Shown here: piece by piece, positions 1 through 6,265 of the stretch | Layout: every line of letters begins with the position of its first letter | Numbering within the stretch: position 1 is the stretch's first letter | Assembly: GCA_947470005.1 (NCBI GenBank) | Contig: CANISA010000058.1 | Span: forward strand, 1-8,241 | Reading direction: 5' to 3' | Length of the DNA stretch: 8,241 nt | From: Legionellaceae bacterium | Lineage (GTDB): Bacteria; Pseudomonadota; Gammaproteobacteria; Legionellales; Legionellaceae | Position numbers and translations under genes: made by a program | The notes under the pieces: generated by a model | Database searches by the model: none | The model's input: only the letters and a program-made list of their open reading frames with translations | What the model was told of the DNA's origin: nothing

Positions 1-1600
1 TACGCGTTGGGCGACACATGGAAAACCTTCAGAACAAAACGCACATCCCCATTTGTCGCATGGCCAAGTAGCCGTTGTGCACAATGGCATCATCGAAAAT
101 CATGATGAGCTCCGTCATTACTTACAAGAGATGGGCTATGAATTTACGTCGGAAACAGATACTGAAGTCTCCGCCCATCTGATTCATTATCATTATCAAC
201 AGGATAAATCCTTGCTGCATGCGGTTCAGGCGACAGCGGCCCAGATGGATGGTGCGTTTTCGCTCGGGGTCATGCATCAGCAGCACCCGCATGAGGTGAT
301 AGCACTTCGAAAAGGTAGCCCATTGGTGATTGGGTTTGGGGTCGGCGAACAATTTATTGCATCAGATGCCTTAGCCTTGCGCTCGTTTGCGCAATCGATT
401 ACCTACCTCGAGGAGGGTGACAGCGCGCGCTTGACGGCGGCTGGTGTGGAGTTTTTTGACGTAAAAAATCATCCGGTGACACGAGAAGTTGTGCTATTGA
501 ACGATGATATGTATGTGCTGAGCAAAGGCCCTTATCGTCATTTTATGCTGAAAGAAATTTTTGAACAAAGCAAGGTGTTGGCCGATACGCTTGAGGGGCG
601 GGGGGCTAATTTAGATGTGCTGCGCGCAAGTTTTGGGGAGCGTGCACTGCGCGTGTTTGATGAGGTTAAGCAAATCCACATTGTTGCGTGTGGGACAAGC
701 TATCACGCGGGACTTATTGCTAAATATTGGTTGGAGTCATTGACTGGTTTGGCTACGCAGGTTGAAATTGCGAGCGAATACCGTTACCGCGATGTGGTGG
801 TTCCAGAAGGCACGTTGTTTGTCACTATTTCTCAATCGGGTGAAACGGCAGACACCCTGGCTGCACTTTACAAAGCGAAAACCAGGCATTATTTGGCTAG
901 TTTTGCCATTTGTAATGTGGCGTCAAGCACATTGGTTCGTGAGTCGGATTGCGTGTGGTTGACGCGTGCGGGCGTGGAAATTGGTGTAGCATCCACCAAG
1001 GCGTTTACCACACAGCTAACGGCTTTACTGATGCTTGCGGCGGTCTTGTGCCATGACGATCGGGCAAAGGGTGTGTTGACGCAGTTGCAACAGTTGCCTG
1101 CTCAGGTGGCACGCGTTTTAAAAATAAATGCTGAGATTGAATCGTTGGCGAGCTTGTTTGTGAATAAAGCGCATGCCCTTTTTTTAGGGAGAGGTGTGCA
1201 GTACCCGGTGGCGCTTGAAGGGGCGTTGAAATTAAAAGAAATATCTTACATTCATGCGGAAGCGTACCCCGCCGGTGAATTGAAGCACGGCCCTTTGGCG
1301 TTGGTGGACAGCAATATGCCGGTCGTGGTGGTGGCGCCGAATGATGAACTATTGGATAAATTAAAGTCTAATTTGCATGAAGTCAGTGCGCGTGGTGGAC
1401 AGCTTGTGGTGTTTGTTGATGATTCACAGATCTGGCCTCCGAACGGGGCGCGTCTTATCCCTGTTCCCGCATGCGGCTCATGGATAGCACCTATTATTTA
1501 CACCATCCCGTTGCAATTGTTAGCGTATCATGTCGCTGTGGCGAAGGGCACGGATGTTGATCAGCCGCGTAATTTAGCTAAATCGGTGACAGTGGAGTAG
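1..1600 (+). CDS. glmS: Glutamine--fructose-6-phosphate aminotransferase (isomerizing), 3' part, 5' end outside window
   Basis: This cytoplasmic enzyme makes glucosamine-6-phosphate from fructose-6-phosphate and glutamine, the first step towards UDP-GlcNAc for peptidoglycan and LPS. The frame begins at base 2 with TRWATHG, equivalent to residue 72 of mature E. coli GlmS, so about 71 N-terminal residues including catalytic Cys1 lie upstream; 532 residues remain, and the full length (about 603) is normal. Visible residues: the glutaminase oxyanion pair in HNG (local 28-29) and the glutamine-binding Asp in SETDTEV (local 53). The first SIS domain begins near local 221 with VACGTSY, followed by the sugar-phosphate loop SQSGETADT (277-285). 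The second SIS domain carries LKEISYIHAEAYPAGELKHGP, with the catalytic Glu and His. The C-terminus DQPRNLAKSVTVE contains the Lys (local 527) that forms the Schiff base with fructose-6-phosphate. An internal TTG at 53 is not the real start, because homology continues upstream of it. The identity is secure. Confidence 0.97.
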   Translation, partial: TRWATHGKPSEQNAHPHLSHGQVAVVHNGIIENHDELRHYLQEMGYEFTSETDTEVSAHLIHYHYQQDKSLLHAVQATAAQMDGAFSLGVMHQQHPHEVIALRKGSPLVIGFGVGEQFIASDALALRSFAQSITYLEEGDSARLTAAGVEFFDVKNHPVTREVVLLNDDMYVLSKGPYRHFMLKEIFEQSKVLADTLEGRGANLDVLRASFGERALRVFDEVKQIHIVACGTSYHAGLIAKYWLESLTGLATQVEIASEYRYRDVVVPEGTLFVTISQSGETADTLAALYKAKTRHYLASFAICNVASSTLVRESDCVWLTRAGVEIGVASTKAFTTQLTALLMLAAVLCHDDRAKGVLTQLQQLPAQVARVLKINAEIESLASLFVNKAHALFLGRGVQYPVALEGALKLKEISYIHAEAYPAGELKHGPLALVDSNMPVVVVAPNDELLDKLKSNLHEVSARGGQLVVFVDDSQIWPPNGARLIPVPACGSWIAPIIYTIPLQLLAYHVAVAKGTDVDQPRNLAKSVTVE

Positions 1601-1606
1601 GGAAGG

Positions 1607-1636
1607 ATGACACAGCGGTTAGGCTTATCATATAAT
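1607..1636 (+). promoter_or_regulatory. Probable sigma70-type promoter for the tex operon
   Basis: A perfect TATAAT -10 hexamer lies at 1631-1636. A 5/6-match -35 hexamer, ATGACA, lies at 1607-1612 with an 18-base spacer. It sits just after the glmS stop codon (1598-1600). The predicted start of transcription is near 1643, giving a leader of about 29 bases before the tex ATG at 1672. No terminator hairpin is visible between glmS and tex, so read-through from glmS may also contribute. The sequence match is strong, but activity is inferred. Confidence 0.62.
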
Positions 1637-1661
1637 ACTCAAGTTTTTTATTTGGCTTATT

Positions 1662-1665
1662 GAGG
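1662..1665 (+). promoter_or_regulatory. Ribosome binding site that decides the tex start
   Basis: GAGG at 1662-1665 is 6 bases from the ATG at 1672 but directly touches the in-frame ATG at 1666, and it overlaps the codons that would follow a TTG start at 1660. Only the 1672 start has workable spacing. Confidence 0.65.
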
Positions 1666-1671
1666 ATGGAC

Positions 1672-4059
1672 ATGACGCAAGAGATGTTGGCGGTGGCAAC
1701 CGTTGTGGCCGAAGAGCTGCGAGTGCCGGTTTCCCAGGTGAATGCGGCGATTGGGTTACTGGATGACGGTGCGACTGTTCCTTTTATCGCGCGTTATCGA
1801 AAAGAGGCGACTGGCGGGCTGAATGACACACAATTGCGTGTGTTGAACGAGCGCTTGTATTACTTACGTGAGTTGGCGGCACGTCGCGCGGTGGTGATTG
1901 AAAGCATTCGTTCCATGGATAAATTAACGCCGGAGTTGGAGCGTGCACTGCGTTTAGCCGAGACAAAAACGAGCTTGGAAGATTTATATCTTCCTTATCG
2001 ACCCAAGCGACGAACCAAGGCACATCAGGCCATTGAGGCAGGACTTCTGCCGTTGGCTGACGCTATATTGAGCGATCCGAGTGTGCTGCCGGAAGAGCAA
2101 GGTACGCTTTTTGTGAATGCTGACTTAGGCATTGCTGATGTTGCTGCCGCCTTAGAGGGTGCGCGTCAGATTCTTATGGAGCGGTTTGCGGAAGATGCCA
2201 GCTTGTTGAACGAATTTCGACGCTATTTGTGGGAGCACGGGGTGTTGAAATCAGTCGGCGCAAAAGGGAAAAAGCCGGCTGGAAATAAATTTGCCGATTA
2301 TTTTGATTACGCTGAGCCGATTAAAAAAATTCCTTCTCATCGCGCATTGGCGCTCTTTCGAGGTCGCCGTGAGCAATCGATTCAATTTACATTGACGTTG
2401 CCCGACGATCCGACCTACGGCGAAACGCGCCTTGCGGCCGTGATGTGTATCGATAATCAATCTCGACCAGCAGATGCATGGTTGATGGAAACCGTCCGTT
2501 TGACATGGAAAATGAAATTATCGAGTAAACTCGAGTTGGAGTTATTTTCGCGCTTGCGTGAGTTAGCTGATGATGAAGCTATTCATGTATTTACCCGTAA
2601 TTTGCGTGACTTGCTGTTGGCGGCTCCGGCTGGACAGGCCGTGACGATGGGACTGGATCCAGGGATCCGCACCGGCGTGAAAGTGGTCGTGGTGGACGCG
2701 ACGGGAAAACTCTTGAATGATGCCACGGTGTTTCCTTTTGCACCCAAAAATGAGTGGCACGAGGCGATTTCAACGTTGGCCAAATTGGCGGCTAAACACA
2801 ACGTGAGCCTGATTAGTATTGGCAACGGAACGGGCTCGCGTGACACCGGGCGCTTGGTTTCTGATCTCATGAAACGCTACCCAGACATGACGTTGACTCC
2901 TGTTTTGGTCAGTGAAGCAGGCGCCTCGGTGTATTCCGCGTCGGCAATCGCGGCCAATGAATTCCCTGATCTTGATGTGACCCTGCGCGGGGCTGTCTCT
3001 ATTGCGAGACGGTTACAAGATCCCTTGGCTGAATTGGTTAAAATCGAACCTAAAGCAATTGGCGTGGGTCAATATCAACATGACGTGAATCAACCACGCT
3101 TGGCGCGACGTTTGCAGGATGTGGTTGAAGACTGTGTGAATGCCGTTGGTGTTGATGTCAACACCGCCTCAGCGGAGTTATTAACGCATGTGTCAGGCCT
3201 GAATGAGGCATTGGCAAAAAATGTGGTGGCTTTTCGTGATGAGCATGGCCCGTTTTTACGTCGCGAACAATTAAAAAATGTTGCACGGATGGGTGAGAAA
3301 GCGTTTCAGCAATCAGCTGGATTTTTGCGCATTGTCAATGGAGAGAACCCGCTAGACGCGTCAGGGGTTCATCCGGAGGCCTATCCGTTGGTCGAGCGAA
3401 TTTTGGCTGAGCAAGCGTTAGGCCTTCAAGACATCATGGGCGATGCGCGTCGATTAGGCGAACTGGAACCCGCGCGTTACGTGGATGCGTGTTATGGATT
3501 GCCGACCGTTCGTGACGTGCTTCAGGAGCTTGAGAAGCCAGGGCGGGACCCACGGCCTGCATTTAAGACCCCCACGTTTCAGGAAGGTGTTGAGGAAATC
3601 AGCCATTTGAAAGAAGGGATGATTTTGGAAGGCGTGGTGAGCAATGTCACTAATTTTGGTGCCTTCGTCGATATCGGCGTGCATCAGGATGGGTTGGTGC
3701 ACATTTCGGCGATGACGGATCGGTTTATTCGTGATCCACACGAGGTTGTCAAAGCGGGGGATGTCGTGCAGGTGAGGGTAGTCGACGTGGATCTATCACG
3801 CCGACGAATAGGCCTCAGCATGAAGCTAAAGGAAGAGAAAGCGGTGGTGAACATGCCGAAAAAAATAGAGTCGGTGACATCGTCCACACCAGCCCTGACA
3901 CACAAGCATACGCCATCACATAAGCAAACCACGCCACCGAGAAAATCGCCACCGCAAAAAGTCATTTCACAGAAGGTTTCCTCTGTGCCGCTGAAATCTG
4001 TGCCATTTAATACCACGATGGCTGATGCCTTTGCTAAACTTAAACGAGGTCCCGCATGA
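1672..4059 (+). CDS. tex: Tex-family S1 RNA-binding transcription accessory protein (YhgF-like)
   Basis: The product is a 795-residue cytoplasmic protein of the Tex family, nucleic-acid-binding factors associated with transcription and the bacterial relatives of eukaryotic Spt6. The N-terminal helical region contains VPFIARYRKEATGGL and LEDLYLPYKPKRRT-like blocks (LEDLYLPYRPKRRTKA here) typical of the family. A YqgF/RNase H-like domain starts near residue 324 with MGLDPGIRTGVK. The conserved SEAGASVYSAS and SIARRLQDPLAELVKI blocks follow, then helix-hairpin-helix motifs at about 490-560 (VGVDVNTAS, FLRREQLK), and an S1 domain at about 648-720 (NVTNFGAFVDIGVHQDGLVH). The last 75 residues are a Thr/Ser/Pro/Lys/His-rich tail ending in MADAFAKLKRG. 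Alternative starts at 1660 (TTG) and 1666 (ATG) are poorly spaced from the Shine-Dalgarno. A promoter lies directly upstream, and the TGA stop overlaps the ATG of the thioesterase gene. The family assignment is very secure; the precise cellular role of Tex proteins is less settled. Confidence 0.96.
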   Translation: MTQEMLAVATVVAEELRVPVSQVNAAIGLLDDGATVPFIARYRKEATGGLNDTQLRVLNERLYYLRELAARRAVVIESIRSMDKLTPELERALRLAETKTSLEDLYLPYRPKRRTKAHQAIEAGLLPLADAILSDPSVLPEEQGTLFVNADLGIADVAAALEGARQILMERFAEDASLLNEFRRYLWEHGVLKSVGAKGKKPAGNKFADYFDYAEPIKKIPSHRALALFRGRREQSIQFTLTLPDDPTYGETRLAAVMCIDNQSRPADAWLMETVRLTWKMKLSSKLELELFSRLRELADDEAIHVFTRNLRDLLLAAPAGQAVTMGLDPGIRTGVKVVVVDATGKLLNDATVFPFAPKNEWHEAISTLAKLAAKHNVSLISIGNGTGSRDTGRLVSDLMKRYPDMTLTPVLVSEAGASVYSASAIAANEFPDLDVTLRGAVSIARRLQDPLAELVKIEPKAIGVGQYQHDVNQPRLARRLQDVVEDCVNAVGVDVNTASAELLTHVSGLNEALAKNVVAFRDEHGPFLRREQLKNVARMGEKAFQQSAGFLRIVNGENPLDASGVHPEAYPLVERILAEQALGLQDIMGDARRLGELEPARYVDACYGLPTVRDVLQELEKPGRDPRPAFKTPTFQEGVEEISHLKEGMILEGVVSNVTNFGAFVDIGVHQDGLVHISAMTDRFIRDPHEVVKAGDVVQVRVVDVDLSRRRIGLSMKLKEEKAVVNMPKKIESVTSSTPALTHKHTPSHKQTTPPRKSPPQKVISQKVSSVPLKSVPFNTTMADAFAKLKRGPA
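4046..4049 (+). promoter_or_regulatory. Ribosome binding site for the yciA-like gene
   Basis: GAGG lies 6 bases before the ATG at 4056, inside the last codons of tex. It supports independent initiation or re-initiation at the ATGA overlap and confirms the start chosen for the thioesterase. Confidence 0.6.
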
Positions 4060-4442
4060 CGACGCCGACTCCTCGAGGAGAACTCACTCTTCAAACCTTG
4101 GCGATGCCAATGGACACCAATGCGAATGGCGATATCTTTGGTGGATGGTTGGTGTCTGAAATGGATTTGGCCGCAGGTATCGTGGCTAAAAAATTATCAC
4201 AGGGGCGGGCAGCTACGGTTGCGATTAACTCGATGACGTTTCTCTTGCCCGTTCACGTGGGGGACTTAGTGAGTTGCTATGTTGAGTTAGCAGCACAAGG
4301 CAATACGTCAATGACGCTGGCAGTCGAAGTTTGGAACGAGATCTTGGCCACCGGGGAAAGGCATTGCGTGACACGAGGGAACTTTGTGTTTGTGGCGATT
4401 GATGACACCGGACGTCCAAGACAGGTGCCCAAACAAGCATGA
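4056..4442 (+). CDS. yciA: YciA-type acyl-CoA thioesterase (hotdog fold)
   Basis: The predicted function is hydrolysis of acyl-CoA thioesters to free acid and CoA; YciA enzymes are broad-range cytoplasmic hotdog thioesterases. The 128 residues match the usual family length (about 130). The N-terminal block LAMPMDTNANGDIFGGW (residues 15-31) is the YciA/BACH hotdog signature and nearly identical to E. coli YciA as I recall it. Asp37, on the central helix just after it, is the expected catalytic acid. Residues 54-66 (NSMTFLLPVHVGD) and the EVW strand correspond to the rest of the hotdog sheet and dimer interface. The ATG overlaps the tex stop (ATGA at 4056-4059), with GAGG 6 bases upstream. The stop in turn overlaps the ATG of the next gene. 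Substrate chain length cannot be told from sequence. I see no membrane segment or signal peptide. Confidence 0.93.
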   Translation: MTTPTPRGELTLQTLAMPMDTNANGDIFGGWLVSEMDLAAGIVAKKLSQGRAATVAINSMTFLLPVHVGDLVSCYVELAAQGNTSMTLAVEVWNEILATGERHCVTRGNFVFVAIDDTGRPRQVPKQA

Positions 4443-6076
4443 CGGCTGATATCGAACGAGTGAAGCAGTGGGTTGGGAGCATGGCTGCTCTGATTGCTCA
4501 AAATGATGATCCTTCACCCCACTATTATGCTTATTTTATTCAAGAGCCTGAGTTAGCACCGGTGTTGGTGACGCTGATTACGGCATTGGATGAGCATGAA
4601 ATGGATGACGATCGTGCTTATTATTCGGCATGTATTTTTGCACTGGATGTCTGTGTGGCTCAGCTGCAATCAGCGCAAGAAAATGGAAATAAACAATCCG
4701 AAAAAACCATGCTGCATCTCATGGCGTCGCTTGCTGATGCCATTCGACAAAGTGGGCATACGCTCATGTTTTGGCTGCCTATTTTAAATGCTTTTTATGA
4801 TGTGCATGTTGAACTATCATCCGAGTTAAAAGATGCCTACCTCGACTTGGTGAATGAAGAAGATGAGCGCTCGCCGGATGACGAGGTGGCGCATTTGAAT
4901 TCCATTCGTGATTTGATTCATGAGTTGTCTGATCTCTCTGTGTTTGATATGGCGGAGAATTTTTTTGCTCAAAGTTATGCGATGCCCGCTGACTTTTTCA
5001 GTGATCTTGTGATGGATTTATATAGCATTGATGAGGGAGAAGACATCGGTTTGCTGGCCTTGTTGCACCCAGGGTATGAGGTTCGTGAGACGGTGGTAGC
5101 GACGCTTGAGTCCTTGTTGCCAAGCCTGACGATTAGTTCGGAATCCTTGTCGCGTCTGCAAGTGATTAAGTCTTGGTACCCCCCGAGTCATCATGATCAA
5201 CTCAATCGCTGGATCAAAGATCAACGTAGAAAAGAAGTGGTTTTTCATCAAGACAACCCAGGACAGATTGTATGTATTAAAGCGAGTGAAGTGGATGGTG
5301 GAGGCGCTCAAGGGGTGTTTATTCACTTGAAGCGTGGGCGTGCTCATCGGTTGTGTGGCTTGTTGTTTAAGCAAGGGCTAGGGATCAAAGACGCGTGGAT
5401 CACGCCTACGATGGCGGCCAAAGAAGTTGCACGCTATCACGATGATGTGTTTGATGACAGCGTGATGTTACGTGAAGTGGATTTATCTTATTTATTGATG
5501 ATGACTAATCATTTTTTGGCGTTGACCATTGATCAAGGTGGGATGCCTGATCTTCATTTATTGGAAATACAGGAAGAAACGGGCCTTCATTTTTTGCCGA
5601 AGCGCATTGATCTTGCGTTTCTAATGGAAGAGTTGGGTGTTCAGATCAGTCCTTTTACACCGGATGTATTAGCAACCTCGTTGAAGCGCTCAAAATCATG
5701 GCCTAAAACCAAACGTTTTACTGAATCATGGTATTTAGAAAATGCAGCGGTGGACAAACTAGTCAATCGCTGTTGCAGTTTTGTTGATGGGGTGAGGGTG
5801 TGTCGGTTTGACGAAGCGATGGTCGCTGTGTTTGAACATGAAATGGAAGCCTCCCGTGAACGCTGGGTGTTTCATTTTGTATGGATTGCCATATGGCTTA
5901 AAGCCAAAGGACGAAAAAATGAAAAAACCTGGCAAGATAGTTTTTTAATAGCGTATGCGATTCAAACAGGCCAGCCCCTTCACGAAATACCCATCATGCG
6001 CGAGATCTGCCGTCAGTCGGTGGTCAACAGCATCGAAACCATGCAAGAACGTCGCACGCATTTGAATCAAGAATAA
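4439..6076 (+). CDS. Protein of unknown function, 545 residues, third gene of the tex-yciA unit
   Basis: I do not recognise this family and assign no function. The ATG overlaps the yciA stop (ATGA at 4439-4442) and has no good Shine-Dalgarno at normal spacing, so it probably depends on translational coupling. The predicted protein is soluble and mostly helical, with no signal peptide or clear membrane span. The N-terminal half (1-270) is rich in acidic residues (for example 139-149, NEEDERSPDDE). It includes one HEAT-like helical segment, LLALLHPGYEVRETVVATLESLL (about 205-227; low certainty). A junction with basic residues at 258-266 (RWIKDQRRK) leads to a more strand-like stretch at 276-320 (VDGGGAQGVFIHLKRGRAH, then GLGIKDAW). 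The C-terminal half is helical again and ends with a tryptophan-rich helix at 475-491 (RWVFHFVWIAIWLKAKG). The long intact frame, normal coding character and overlap with yciA all support a real gene. Operon position does not establish a thioesterase- or RNA-related role. Confidence 0.88.
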   Translation: MTADIERVKQWVGSMAALIAQNDDPSPHYYAYFIQEPELAPVLVTLITALDEHEMDDDRAYYSACIFALDVCVAQLQSAQENGNKQSEKTMLHLMASLADAIRQSGHTLMFWLPILNAFYDVHVELSSELKDAYLDLVNEEDERSPDDEVAHLNSIRDLIHELSDLSVFDMAENFFAQSYAMPADFFSDLVMDLYSIDEGEDIGLLALLHPGYEVRETVVATLESLLPSLTISSESLSRLQVIKSWYPPSHHDQLNRWIKDQRRKEVVFHQDNPGQIVCIKASEVDGGGAQGVFIHLKRGRAHRLCGLLFKQGLGIKDAWITPTMAAKEVARYHDDVFDDSVMLREVDLSYLLMMTNHFLALTIDQGGMPDLHLLEIQEETGLHFLPKRIDLAFLMEELGVQISPFTPDVLATSLKRSKSWPKTKRFTESWYLENAAVDKLVNRCCSFVDGVRVCRFDEAMVAVFEHEMEASRERWVFHFVWIAIWLKAKGRKNEKTWQDSFLIAYAIQTGQPLHEIPIMREICRQSVVNSIETMQERRTHLNQE

Positions 6077-6096
6077 AAAATCGTAACACCCCGCGT

Positions 6097-6126
6097 CAAT
6101 AATTCCAAGGCCTCCTTATTGTTTTG
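6097..6126 (+). terminator. Weak stem-loop, possible terminator of the tex-yciA unit
   Basis: CAATAA at 6097-6102 pairs with TTATTG at 6116-6121, and an inner GG/CC pair is possible. GTTTTG follows. The stem is A/T-rich, the loop is long and the T run has only four bases, so this is a poor intrinsic terminator. It is listed because it is the only dyad soon after the stop at 6076. The inverted repeat is seen directly; function is speculative. Confidence 0.2.
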
Positions 6127-6241
6127 CCGAAAAACGTTCAAGAAGAGATTGTGTGATGGCATTGGTCAGGGCGTCTTGTGATGTGTAAGCGTTGCACCCG
6201 CATGGTATAGCGCCTAAATTTCCCGTATGATGAAGGTTCAT
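6116..6241 (-). CDS. Possible short ORF, 41 codons, antisense in the intergenic gap
   Basis: On the - strand an ATG at 6241-6239 opens a 41-residue frame ending in TAA at 6118-6116. It almost fills the gap between the unknown gene and the RND gene. The peptide starts MNLHHTGNLGAIPCGCNAY and ends with an amphipathic, protein-like helix (DALTNAITQSLLERFSAKQ). I see no Shine-Dalgarno before the ATG (the upstream bases are A-rich), and a frame this short can occur by chance. It could be a small gene, the decayed C-terminus of a lost gene, or nothing. I recognise no family. Confidence 0.18.
   Translation of the reverse strand: MNLHHTGNLGAIPCGCNAYTSQDALTNAITQSLLERFSAKQ
6192..6231 (+). promoter_or_regulatory. 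Weak promoter-like hexamers upstream of the RND gene
   Basis: TATGAT at 6226-6231 matches 5 of 6 -10 bases but lacks a good -35 at 16-18 bases. An alternative pair is TTGCAC (6192-6197) and TAAATT (6215-6220) with a 17-base spacer, each a weak match. Because the RND gene follows a 189-base gap rather than an overlap, its own promoter is expected somewhere here; neither candidate is convincing. I found no clear operator palindrome. Confidence 0.22.
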
Positions 6242-6265
6242 TTTTAGTTTTTGGCATGGATTGCT

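Noticed and set aside
53..1600. A glmS start at the TTG at base 53
   Set aside because: The frame continues upstream to base 2 and encodes TRWATHGKPSEQNAHPH, conserved GlmS sequence, so the true start is outside the window.
3684..4094. A 136-residue open frame on the - strand across the tex/yciA junction
   Set aside because: The opposite strand encodes the Tex S1 domain and tail plus the YciA start. The antisense product is Ser/Thr/Arg/Cys-rich with no recognisable motif.
5018..5374. A 118-residue open frame on the - strand inside the unknown gene
   Set aside because: It lies wholly inside the 545-codon + frame, which is coupled to yciA; the antisense peptide shows no recognisable features and no ribosome binding site was evident.
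6121..6135. GTTTT/AAAAC inverted repeat with a 5-base loop
   Set aside because: The 5-bp stem is almost all A/T and has no following T run, so it is too weak for a terminator or operator call.
6156..6188. A 10-codon + strand mini-ORF upstream of the RND gene, considered as a leader peptide
   Set aside because: It lacks a run of regulatory codons, a clear Shine-Dalgarno and an attenuator-like hairpin, so there is no support for a leader role.
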